Shown one piece after another: positions 16,424 to 23,909 of a stretch of 64,000 nt of DNA. The DNA comes from Lachnospiraceae bacterium M18-1. GTDB lineage: Bacteria > Bacillota > Clostridia > Lachnospirales > Lachnospiraceae. A program made the translations under genes and the position numbers. Location: positions 901,409 to 965,408 of the forward strand of contig KE159605.1 in the NCBI GenBank assembly GCA_000403295.2, given 5' to 3'. How positions within the stretch are numbered: position 1 is the stretch's first letter; the number at the start of each line of letters is the position of its first letter. The notes below the pieces were generated by a model that saw only the letters and a program-made list of their open reading frames with translations, ran no database searches and had not been told where the DNA came from.

Positions 16424-19400
16424 TCAGTCCAATATCTTATTCAGGGTGCTGTACAGATTGTCAATATCTATGGGCTTTGCAATGTGGCCGTTCATACCGC
16501 ACCTCAGAGCCGCCTGTTTGTCTTCCTCAAACGCATTGGCAGTCATCGCCAGGATTGGGATCCCGGCAAGCTCCCGATCCGCCAATTCACGGATTTCCCT
16601 GGTCGCCTCGTATCCATTCATTACCGGCATCTGGACATCCATGAGTACCAGCTGATAATATCCATGTTCTGATCTGCTGAGCATCTCCACTGCAATCTGT
16701 CCGTTTTCCGCAATCTCGACTTCAAAGCCTGCATCGCCCAGAATGGCCTCGGCGATCTCCTGATTCAGTTCGTTATCCTCCGCCAGCAGAATGCGCCCGG
16801 TATGGAAATCCGGCAGCTTATTCTCCGCTGATTTTTTCTCCTCTCCCTCATCCGCATTCACGATCGAATACAGACAGCTTCTGAGTTCCGAGAAAAACAG
16901 CGGCTTGCTGCAGAATGCGGTTACCCCTGCTTCCGTGGCTTCTTCCTCAATGTCTGACCAGTCATATGCTGTAAGGACAATGACCGGCACATTTCCTCCC
17001 GTTTCCTTTCGGATCCGGCGGGTCACTTCCACACCATTCATATCCGGAAGCATCCAGTCAATGATATATACACAGTATTCATCCCCGCGCATGACCGCCT
17101 GGTGGGTGCGCAGCACCGCTTCCTTTCCGGACAGCGTCCATTCCGCGCGCATTCCGATCTGCCCCAGCATATAGGACACACTGTCGCAGGTGTTGAAATC
17201 ATCATCCACGACCAGCGCCCGGCAGTTCTTCAGTTCCGGAATATTCTGAGGCTCCCTGACACCGGAATGCAGACGGAATGTGAAGGAAACAATAAATTCC
17301 GTACCTACGCCCTGCTCACTTTTTACTTCAATAGAACCGTTCATCATATCCACGATATTCTTCGTGATCGCCATCCCCAGCCCGGTTCCCTGGATTCCGC
17401 TGATGGTACTGTTTTTCTCCCGTTCGAAAGGTTCAAATATATGGGCTACAAATTCCTCGCTCATGCCGATACCAGTATCCCGGATATGAAATTCATAACT
17501 TGCATATTCTGTCGTCGGCCTGGGCTTTTCCATCACCCGCATACTGATGATACCGCCTGCAGTTGTATACTTAATTGCATTGCTCAGAAGATTCAGAAGA
17601 ACCTGATTCAGCCGGAGCTTATCACAGTAAATGTCCTCGTCCAGAACATCCACCGTATCAATATACAGTTCCAGCTGCTTCGCATGGATATCTGACTGTA
17701 CGATACTTCTCAGGCTGTGCAGGATATCCGGCAGGCTGCAGGGCTTCTCTTCCAGATGCATCTTGCCGCTTTCGATCCGGCTCATATCCAGCACATCATT
17801 GATCAGACTCAGCAGATGGTTGCCTGAAGTCATGATTTTTTTCAGGTACTCTTCCACTTGCTCCGGCCGGTCAATATGAGTGATCGCAAGAGCCGTAAAG
17901 CCCACGATTGCATTCATCGGAGTTCGGATATCATGGGACATATTGGAAAGAAATACACTCTTTGCCTTGCTCGCCCGGTTCGCCTGCAGAAGCGCGTCCT
18001 GCAGCAGATTCTTCTGCTCCATCTCGTTTCGGATCTCATCATCCACACTGCGCAGCCCCAGGACGATGCTGTGTCCATCCTTCCAGATTCCGGCACGCAC
18101 GACCTTTATTTGATAATACTTCATCTCTCCGTCCCGGAACGTGCGGAAATTCACATAATAGGGATTCTTTTCCTCCAGTACCTTTTTGAGGTTTTCCTGA
18201 GAAAAATCCTGTCGAAGCGTCTCCCGGTCTTCCTCATATACAAACTCCTGTATGTAGCGTTCCATACTGTCATGGAATGAAAGTCTCTCCGTAAAGATAT
18301 CTCCGAACAGCTTCCTGCTGCTTTCCCTCATCCGGAGTGAACTGCCTGCCCCCGTGTCCAGATCATAGAAGCAGACGATATTATAATCAATACTGAGCGC
18401 CTGCACAAGCTCCATATGGCGCCTTTCTTTCTTTTCCTCCTGCAGCTTCTGGGCCGTACAGTCCAGAAGGAACCGCTGATAGAACAGCTCTCCTTTTTCT
18501 TTCATGAGCTTGACATTGCCCATGATATGCAGGATCCGTCCATCCCTGTGCCGCACACGGTACTCGACGCTGACGCTGTCTCCTTCTGTCTTCAGCTCCC
18601 GGATGGATTCTCTGAGCTTATCCTTATCCTCCTCGATCACAGAATCCGCGACCATGTCAAAGCCTTCCTCAATCAACTCCTCCTGGGAATCGTATCCCAA
18701 TATATTGAGCGCGGCCCGGTTGACGCTGAGAATGCGGGAACCATCCACAGAATGAGTCATGACGCCGCACTCCATGGTAGTAAAAATGGTCTCCAGGGTA
18801 TGGTTCTTCTGGATGATCTCCTGTTCATAAGCCCGCTCCTGGGTGATATCAATCGCCACTCCAACGGTCCCCATGACACTTCCGTCCAGATCATACAGCG
18901 GGGATTTGTATGTTGTCAGCAGTCTTGTGCCGTCGCCGGTCTTCACGGTTTCCTCAGATACACAGGTCTTTTTCGTATTCATGACCTCAAGCTCCGATTC
19001 GATACAGGCCGGGTCGTCATGCTCCACATCCCAGATATACGCATGTCCGCGGCCTTCCACCTGCTCCTTGGTCTTATTGACCGTCCGGCAGAAGCTGTCA
19101 TTGACTTTCGTGTGAATGCCCTTCTTATCCTTATACCAGATCAGGTTCGGAACATTGTTGATAGTGGATTCAAAAAAATGGCTAGTCTGCCAGAAATCCC
19201 TGCTCATCTTACAGGTCTGCTGCCATCTCAAAAAGCGAAACCTGATCTCGTCGTCTGACATAGGCATGGTCCATATATCCTTAATCTCTGACAGTCTGTC
19301 TGTCAGAAGAAGGATCTGATCTTTCTCTGCAAGCAGGATCAGCTCCGCCTCTTTTCTCTTGGCCGAAAGGAGCTTCGGCACTGCCTCCAGAACATCCACA

Positions 19401-19570
19401 TCCTGCAGGTCTGCAAGGATCACATCCGCCCTGGCTGCAAGGTCCGCGTCAGGCCTGCTGCTCTCGGAAAAATCGTGCGTAAAATGCGCAAGCGGGGACA
19501 TTCCTTTTATAATCTCAAATACTTTTCGCTGATGACCTGCCAGGTAGAATTGAACATTACAATGGTACAT
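16424..19570 (-). CDS. Cytoplasmic hybrid sensor histidine kinase with PAS domains and two receivers
   Basis: A 1048-residue protein with no obvious membrane segment. In order: an N-terminal receiver-like domain (about 1-110, ADVILADLQDVDVLE, lacking a full acidic pair); a PAS domain (about 128-245, FESTINNVPNLIWYKDKKG); a second PAS (about 255-375); a divergent PAS-like region (about 390-510); HisKA with FLSNMSHDIRTPMNAIVGF (His 546); HATPase_c with NLLSNAIKYT, DTGIGM and GTGLGMAI; and two receivers. The first receiver has Asp 838 in YIIDWMLPDMNG and the second Asp 978 in LVLMDVQMPVMNG. This is a BarA/Luxil-type phosphorelay hub, but without an Hpt domain, so an Hpt partner must be encoded elsewhere. 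ATG 19570 follows AGGAGG. The gene is alone and preceded by a 230-nt structured leader. Confidence 0.92.
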   Translation of the reverse strand: MYHCNVQFYLAGHQRKVFEIIKGMSPLAHFTHDFSESSRPDADLAARADVILADLQDVDVLEAVPKLLSAKRKEAELILLAEKDQILLLTDRLSEIKDIWTMPMSDDEIRFRFLRWQQTCKMSRDFWQTSHFFESTINNVPNLIWYKDKKGIHTKVNDSFCRTVNKTKEQVEGRGHAYIWDVEHDDPACIESELEVMNTKKTCVSEETVKTGDGTRLLTTYKSPLYDLDGSVMGTVGVAIDITQERAYEQEIIQKNHTLETIFTTMECGVMTHSVDGSRILSVNRAALNILGYDSQEELIEEGFDMVADSVIEEDKDKLRESIRELKTEGDSVSVEYRVRHRDGRILHIMGNVKLMKEKGELFYQRFLLDCTAQKLQEEKKERRHMELVQALSIDYNIVCFYDLDTGAGSSLRMRESSRKLFGDIFTERLSFHDSMERYIQEFVYEEDRETLRQDFSQENLKKVLEEKNPYYVNFRTFRDGEMKYYQIKVVRAGIWKDGHSIVLGLRSVDDEIRNEMEQKNLLQDALLQANRASKAKSVFLSNMSHDIRTPMNAIVGFTALAITHIDRPEQVEEYLKKIMTSGNHLLSLINDVLDMSRIESGKMHLEEKPCSLPDILHSLRSIVQSDIHAKQLELYIDTVDVLDEDIYCDKLRLNQVLLNLLSNAIKYTTAGGIISMRVMEKPRPTTEYASYEFHIRDTGIGMSEEFVAHIFEPFEREKNSTISGIQGTGLGMAITKNIVDMMNGSIEVKSEQGVGTEFIVSFTFRLHSGVREPQNIPELKNCRALVVDDDFNTCDSVSYMLGQIGMRAEWTLSGKEAVLRTHQAVMRGDEYCVYIIDWMLPDMNGVEVTRRIRKETGGNVPVIVLTAYDWSDIEEEATEAGVTAFCSKPLFFSELRSCLYSIVNADEGEEKKSAENKLPDFHTGRILLAEDNELNQEIAEAILGDAGFEVEIAENGQIAVEMLSRSEHGYYQLVLMDVQMPVMNGYEATREIRELADRELAGIPILAMTANAFEEDKQAALRCGMNGHIAKPIDIDNLYSTLNKILD

Positions 19571-19801
19571 ACCTGTATATCCTCCTAAATTTGCCCTTGA
19601 TTCGCCTCATGGTTGTGTATTTCATAAGCACTTGCCCGGTGATACGCGGAGCAGCTATATTCACACGAAAGCAGCCGCCACTATTACCGATAGTGACGGC
19701 TGACACAAACATTACTCAAACTCCGTACAGAAAACCCAACACTGGCAGCTTTTCTGTATACATAGGTATTCAGAGGGTAGCCGCCTCTGCTTTCCCTCTC
19801 T
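19571..19801 (-). ncRNA. Structured 5' leader of the hybrid kinase gene, candidate cis-regulatory RNA
   Basis: The leader runs from a predicted start near 19801 to the kinase ATG. On the RNA strand the helices are AGAGGG with CCCUCU (about 19798-19771), UACAGAAAA with UUUUCUGUA (about 19759-19727), AGCCGUCACUAU with AUAGUGGCGGCU (5-nt loop, 19701-19673), and an outer CGGAG with CUCCG pairing that encloses the third helix. The loop of helix 1 (GGCGGCU) can pair with the loop of helix 2 (AGCUGCC), a possible kissing interaction. I cannot match it to a known riboswitch class. The pairings are read by eye; there is no comparative support yet. Confidence 0.5.
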
Positions 19802-19807
19802 TTACTT

Positions 19808-19836
19808 AATATATCATATCAAAATAGCTTTTTCAA
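19808..19836 (-). promoter_or_regulatory. Promoter of the hybrid kinase leader
   Basis: TTGAAA (19831-19836) and TATATT (19808-19813) on the minus strand with 17 bp between them. It places the transcript start near 19801, at the outer edge of the structured leader. Confidence 0.6.
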
Positions 19837-19869
19837 GCATAAAATACCTGATTCACGCATGACAAAGTT

Positions 19870-19897
19870 TTGACTTTTTTTCATTTTGTGATACAAT
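19870..19897 (+). promoter_or_regulatory. Promoter of the TetR-family gene
   Basis: TTGACT (19870-19875) and TACAAT (19892-19897) with a 16-bp spacer, about 98 bp before the TetR start at 19995. It is divergent from the kinase promoter 34 bp away, so regulation at one may affect the other. Confidence 0.65.
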
Positions 19898-19994
19898 ACG
19901 CATAAGACATTTAGGGCGGCAGTTTATATGTTTTTGCATCGGTAGCGCAGCAAATGCACTATCCTGTTCCGAACAGTTACAAGGAGTCGATACT

Positions 19995-20606
19995 ATGCAT
20001 AATAACAAGAAGTCAGACTTGATTTTAGATTCCATGCAGAAGCTCATGCAAAAAAAGGATACCCGTTCCATCTCCGTCAGTGAGATCGCGAAGGAAGCGG
20101 GGATTGGCAAGGGGAGCATTTATTATTATTTCAAATCCAAAGAAGAGATTGTTGACGCTGTGATCGAGCGTTCTTACTCCGATGCGATCCGGCAGGCCAA
20201 GGAACTGGTGCAGGCTCCGGGCCTGGACGCACTGACCAAAATGGAGATCATTTTCCGGACCTGCCGGGATTCCTCCATGGAGCTCTCCCGGCAGGAGGCC
20301 GGCAGCTATATGGAACTGCAGCAGAGCGCCTTGCTGCATCAGCAGTATATCTATATCATGATCCGCAATCTGCGCCCTATCCTGGCCGATATCATCCGCC
20401 AGGGCAATCAGGAGGGATCCATCGTCTGCAGTTCTCCTGAGGAAGTTGCAGAAATCGTCCTGATCATCCTGACGATAAAATTTGATACCTATCTTTCTAA
20501 TTCCGATGCGGCACAGACGCAGAAAACACTGGATGTTTTTACTTACATGCTGGAGACCAGCTTTCAGATCGAGAAAGGACGGCTGGATTATATCTGGTCG
20601 GCTTAG
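19995..20606 (+). CDS. TetR/AcrR-family transcriptional regulator
   Basis: A 203-residue regulator. The HTH spans about residues 8-56, with SVSEIAKEAGIGKGSIYYYFKSKEEI, a very typical TetR recognition region. The C-terminal two thirds is a helical ligand-binding and dimer domain that matches no specific subgroup I can name. AAGGAG lies 8 nt before ATG 19995. The next gene follows 16 bp later on the same strand and is probably co-transcribed. Such small TetR plus partner units often control an efflux or fatty-acid function, but no transporter is adjacent here. Confidence 0.92.
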   Translation: MHNNKKSDLILDSMQKLMQKKDTRSISVSEIAKEAGIGKGSIYYYFKSKEEIVDAVIERSYSDAIRQAKELVQAPGLDALTKMEIIFRTCRDSSMELSRQEAGSYMELQQSALLHQQYIYIMIRNLRPILADIIRQGNQEGSIVCSSPEEVAEIVLIILTIKFDTYLSNSDAAQTQKTLDVFTYMLETSFQIEKGRLDYIWSA

Positions 20607-20622
20607 AAGGGGGAACCATGTT

Positions 20623-21042
20623 ATGAGCAGCAGAAAGGATACCTATTTTTCTATACTGGATATTGGAAATATGTTCGAAGATTCCGGGCACCGTACCCGT
20701 TTTAAAGAACTGCTTGACTGCTATGGGGATTTTCCTTTTTTTTCAAAAGGATTGTGCAAATGCATGTATCTTTCCGCATGGGATGAGGAGCATTTCTGTA
20801 TCATGCTGGAGATCCTCACGGATCTGAGCCTTGGCCGGGAGACAAGCACCCGGGAAATGCGGGTCAAAGGAGAAGCCCTTGCCGAAGAACGCCATGATGC
20901 GGAATATTATGTTTATCAGCTTTCCAATGCATTTCTTGACAATGTACCTTACCATCTGCCTGAAACAGCGGCGGTTCCGCAGGAAATCCTGCACATCATC
21001 TCCCGCGCCCTGCAGGCAGCAGAATTGATCGATCAGGCATAG
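20623..21042 (+). CDS. Hypothetical protein co-transcribed with the TetR regulator
   Basis: A 139-residue soluble protein of unknown family. The start is ATG 20623 (AGGGGG upstream); an ATG four bases earlier closes at once. It has GDFPFFSKGLCKCMYLSAWDEEHFCIMLEILTDLSLG in the N-terminal half and an acidic, helical C-terminus ending AAELIDQA. It contains three Cys but no signal peptide or membrane segment. It lies 16 bp behind the TetR gene and ends 5 bp before a strong terminator, so the two genes form a closed unit. A role as a regulator accessory or effector is possible but unsupported. Confidence 0.75.
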   Translation: MSSRKDTYFSILDIGNMFEDSGHRTRFKELLDCYGDFPFFSKGLCKCMYLSAWDEEHFCIMLEILTDLSLGRETSTREMRVKGEALAEERHDAEYYVYQLSNAFLDNVPYHLPETAAVPQEILHIISRALQAAELIDQA

Positions 21043-21046
21043 CAGC

Positions 21047-21090
21047 AGCGGCTCCCGGCCGGTACGGCATTGGGTAGGGGGCCGCTTTTT
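21047..21090 (+). terminator. Terminator of the TetR-hypothetical unit
   Basis: AGCGGC-t-CCC (21047-21056) pairs with GGG-g-GCCGCT (about 21077-21086), followed by TTTTT to 21090. Confidence 0.8.
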
Positions 21091-21117
21091 GTGCTGCCGG
21101 CGCAAGGTTATTTAGAT

Positions 21118-21597
21118 CTATTCCTTAGAGCACAGCACCACGATCTTTCTCGGGGTGGTCTGAGGCGGGATGCTTCTGGTTGTTACCGTATAGTAGACCA
21201 GGAGTGTCCGGTTTCCGATGTCGCAGAAAAAGTTCTGGCCGTTGATGGTCTCGATCTCTGTGCTGCGGGCCTGATTCAGCTGCAGAGAACGGTCCTCTGC
21301 AATCAGATCGCTGTCAAAATACTTCAGCGCGATCTGTTCGTTTTTTCCAAGCACTGCAATGATCACTGCACGGTATTGGGGCGGAAAGATCATTGGTACC
21401 GGCAGGGTTTTGTCATAAAATGCCGCCACGCGCATTCCCGGGCGGAGCTGCCTGCAGTCGATCACTTCTGTCTCCGAATCAATCACAATATTTACAATGC
21501 CTTCACCTACACGAAGGGCGATCATCTGACTGCAGCAACCGCTGCCAGTAAAATTCAGGACAATACCCACAACCGGATCCAGATTCGCATATTCCAT
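21118..21597 (-). CDS. Conserved-looking hypothetical protein
   Basis: A 159-residue protein, predicted beta-rich and soluble. It contains VVGIVLNFTGSGCCSQMIALR, EVIDCRQLRPGMRVAAFYD and YRAVIIAVLGKNE, which read like a small beta-barrel (OB-like) domain. The C-terminus has TPRKIVVLCSKE. I do not recognise a named family. AAGGAG precedes ATG 21597, and a hairpin (GCAGC...GCTGC, about 21616-21637) lies just upstream of that site, so its leader is structured. It is convergent with the TetR unit and divergent from the NifU-like operon. Confidence 0.7.
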   Translation of the reverse strand: MEYANLDPVVGIVLNFTGSGCCSQMIALRVGEGIVNIVIDSETEVIDCRQLRPGMRVAAFYDKTLPVPMIFPPQYRAVIIAVLGKNEQIALKYFDSDLIAEDRSLQLNQARSTEIETINGQNFFCDIGNRTLLVYYTVTTRSIPPQTTPRKIVVLCSKE

Positions 21598-21831
21598 ATA
21601 AAAGACTCCTTTTGCAGCCGATTATATATCGCTGCTTTTTTATTAAAATATGGAGAGCCGACGGAAATGGTTCCTGAACTCTGCCGCCGAACTGCGGAGG
21701 AGAGTAAGATATACGTTACTGGCCTCCCTGACCGGGTGCTCACAATAACAGATATACAAAAAGATATGAAAATCTTGTACAAAGTGACAATTGACGTACA
21801 GGCTATTTTGTGCGAAAATAACAATAGTGTG

Positions 21832-21920
21832 ATGTTAATTTAACATACCTTATATCCACATTCAAAAAAGCTGCCGGCCGCAGTTTTTTCGGATGGAACG
21901 ACGGAGGTTATATAAGGTAT
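21832..21920 (+). promoter_or_regulatory. Hairpin-rich leader upstream of the NifU-like/GGGtGRT operon
   Basis: Three nested signals lie here. The palindrome ATGTTAA-T-TTAACAT is at 21832-21846. An 11-bp perfect inverted repeat ATACCTTATAT (21845-21855) / ATATAAGGTAT (21910-21920) encloses the rest. Inside it is a terminator-like hairpin, AAAAAGCTGC (21865-21874) / GCAGTTTTTT (21880-21889), with loop CGGCC. The outer pairing would enclose, not disrupt, the inner terminator. The layout suggests an operator plus attenuator, but I could not place a convincing promoter, so which parts are transcribed is uncertain. The rest of 21598-21831 shows no gene. Confidence 0.5.
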
Positions 21921-21970
21921 CCGGCATTATACGCGAGAAAAAATCATACATATTTGAAAGGAGTATTAAC

Positions 21971-22663
21971 ATGATTTATTCACATGAAGTAGAAATGATG
22001 TGTCCGGTAGCCCAGGGTGCGAATCACGGACCAGCTCCGATCCCGGAAGAAGCAAAATGGGTCAAAGCAAAAGAAGTGAAAGACATTTCCGGCTTTACAC
22101 ACGGCGTTGGCTGGTGTGCTCCGCAGCAGGGTGCATGTAAGCTGACACTCAACGTAAAGGACGGTATCATCCAGGAAGCGCTCGTTGAGACACTGGGATG
22201 TTCCGGTATGACCCACTCCGCAGCAATGGCTTCCGAGATCCTTCCGGGCAAGACCATTCTGGAGGCGCTGAATACAGACCTTGTATGTGATGCCATCAAC
22301 ACGGCTATGAGAGAATTATTCCTTCAGATTGTTTACGGAAGAACCCAGAGCGCATTTTCTGAGGACGGACTTGCGATCGGCGCAGGCCTGGAGGACCTCG
22401 GAAAAGGACTTCGCTCTCAGGTTGGTACCATGTATGGAACACTGGCAAAAGGGCCTCGTTATCTGGAGATGGCAGAAGGCTACGTAACAGGAATCGCGTT
22501 GGACGACAATGGTGAGATCATCGGATATAAGTTCGCAAATCTTGGAAAGTTTACAGATTTCATCAAAGCAGGCGATGAGCCGAATGTAGCATGGGAGAAG
22601 GCGCAGGGACAGTATGGCCGTGTTGCTGATGCTGCTAAGATCATTGACCCGCGTAAAGAATAG
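21971..22663 (+). CDS. NifU-like iron-sulfur cluster assembly scaffold protein
   Basis: A 230-residue protein with an IscU/NifU-type fold suggested by GWCAPQQGACKLTLNVKDGII and ETLGCSGMTHSAAMASEIL, which place the cluster-binding Cys residues near 45-52 and 76. It is longer than IscU and has an extra N-terminal Cys (MCPVAQ) and a distinct C-terminal region. Proteins of this type are known to be encoded next to GGGtGRT proteins in gut Clostridia, as here. AAAGGAG precedes ATG 21971. The natural client of this scaffold is not known; the adjacent GGGtGRT protein is the obvious candidate. Confidence 0.85.
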   Translation: MIYSHEVEMMCPVAQGANHGPAPIPEEAKWVKAKEVKDISGFTHGVGWCAPQQGACKLTLNVKDGIIQEALVETLGCSGMTHSAAMASEILPGKTILEALNTDLVCDAINTAMRELFLQIVYGRTQSAFSEDGLAIGAGLEDLGKGLRSQVGTMYGTLAKGPRYLEMAEGYVTGIALDDNGEIIGYKFANLGKFTDFIKAGDEPNVAWEKAQGQYGRVADAAKIIDPRKE

Positions 22664-22710
22664 TCTGACGATTACCAGGGGTTTCTAAAATAATTCAGGA
22701 GGATAATGAG

Positions 22711-23721
22711 ATGGCTTTATTTGAATCATATGAGAGAAGAATTGATAAAATCAATGAAGTTTTGAACAGCTATGGCATTGCTTCTATCGAAGAGGCAGAG
22801 AAGATCACAAAGGATGCCGGGCTTGATGTGTACAACCAGGTAAAGGGGATTCAGCCGATCTGTTTTGAAAATGCATGCTGGGCTTACACGGTAGGCGCTG
22901 CGATCGCGATCAAGAAGGGATGCAAGACCGCGGCTGACGCGGCAGCAGCAATCGGGGAAGGCCTTCAGGCTTTCTGTATTCCGGGATCTGTTGCGGATCA
23001 GCGTAAGGTAGGTTTAGGACACGGCAACCTTGGCAAGATGCTTCTGGAAGACGAGACAGATTGTTTCGCATTCCTGGCAGGCCACGAGTCCTTTGCTGCA
23101 GCAGAAGGCGCGATCGGTATTGCTGAGAAGGCAAACAAGGTTCGTAAAAAACCTCTGCGCGTAATCCTGAACGGACTTGGAAAAGACGCTGCAAAGATCA
23201 TTTCCAGAATCAATGGATTTACTTATGTTGAGACAGATTATGACTACTTCACAGGAGAACTGAAGGAAGTTCAGAGAATCGCTTACTCTGACGGACTTCG
23301 CTCCAAGGTAAACTGCTACGGCGCAAATGACGTCCGCGAGGGTGTTGCGATCATGCATAAGGAAGGCGTTGATGTTTCCATCACTGGTAACTCCACCAAC
23401 CCGACCCGTTTCCAGCATCCGGTAGCAGGTACTTATAAAAAGGAATGTGTAGAACAGGGCAAGAAATACTTCTCCGTAGCATCTGGCGGCGGTACAGGAC
23501 GTACACTGCATCCGGATAACATGGCAGCAGGCCCGGCTTCTTATGGTATGACAGATACATTGGGACGTATGCACTCTGACGCTCAGTTTGCAGGTTCCTC
23601 CTCCGTACCGGCTCATGTTGAGATGATGGGTCTGATCGGCGCTGGTAATAACCCGATGGTCGGCATGACTGTTGCGGTTGCGGTTTCTGTAGAGGAAGCG
23701 GCGAAGGCTGGGAAGTTCTAA
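22711..23721 (+). CDS. GGGtGRT protein
   Basis: A 336-residue soluble protein carrying the name-giving motif GGGTGRT (residues 259-265) within VASGGGTGRTLHPDNMA. Other likely conserved parts are YGIASIEEAEKI near the N-terminus, AWAYTVGAAIAI-like ENACWAYTVGA, and GNSTNPTRFQHPVAGTYKKE. The family is widespread and abundant in gut Firmicutes but its biochemical role is not established. AGGAGG lies before ATG 22711, 47 bp after the scaffold gene, so the pair is co-transcribed. It has Cys residues at about 51, 71, 89, 118, 202 and 246 that could hold a cluster, but that is inference from the partner gene. Confidence 0.92.
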   Translation: MALFESYERRIDKINEVLNSYGIASIEEAEKITKDAGLDVYNQVKGIQPICFENACWAYTVGAAIAIKKGCKTAADAAAAIGEGLQAFCIPGSVADQRKVGLGHGNLGKMLLEDETDCFAFLAGHESFAAAEGAIGIAEKANKVRKKPLRVILNGLGKDAAKIISRINGFTYVETDYDYFTGELKEVQRIAYSDGLRSKVNCYGANDVREGVAIMHKEGVDVSITGNSTNPTRFQHPVAGTYKKECVEQGKKYFSVASGGGTGRTLHPDNMAAGPASYGMTDTLGRMHSDAQFAGSSSVPAHVEMMGLIGAGNNPMVGMTVAVAVSVEEAAKAGKF

Positions 23722-23737
23722 AGAATAGCGTATTTTC

Positions 23738-23782
23738 AAGGGTTTCCGTTGATGTGGATTGTCAGCGGAAGCCCTTAATTTT
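23738..23782 (+). terminator. Terminator of the NifU-like/GGGtGRT operon
   Basis: AAGGGTTTCCGTTGA (23738-23752) pairs with TCAGCGGAAGCCCTT (23762-23776), 13 of 15 positions plus two G-T wobbles, followed by AATTTTG. Confidence 0.85.
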
Positions 23783-23829
23783 GCCACGCAGCACACAAGT
23801 AACACACAGGTAGCACAAAATCTGTTACC

Positions 23830-23865
23830 AAAAAAGGGCATCTGCTGATTGCAAGACACCCTTTT
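23830..23865 (-). terminator. Terminator of the membrane protein-GtrA-flavoprotein cluster
   Basis: On the minus strand AAAAGGGTGTC pairs with GATGCCCTTTT using two wobbles, followed by TTTTTT. The pairing is worse on the plus strand, so it serves the gene ending at 23910. Confidence 0.8.
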
Positions 23866-23909
23866 GCGTAATTCGTCAATCGTTTATTTTACAGCCTCGA
23901 AACTAAAGA

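Noticed and set aside
19561..19614. Basic 17-codon leader peptide (MRRIKGKFRRIYRYVPL) before the hybrid kinase
   Set aside because: It has no ribosome binding site of its own and overlaps the kinase site and start; probably chance.
21616..21645. Plus-strand terminator (GCAGC...GCTGC then TTTTTT)
   Set aside because: No plus-strand gene precedes it; on the minus strand it lies in the leader of the 21118-21597 gene, so it was noted there and not called a terminator.
21832..21846. Rex operator before the NifU-like gene
   Set aside because: The palindrome has TGTTAA/TTAACA half-sites like Rex, but the spacing is one base, not four, so Rex binding is not supported.
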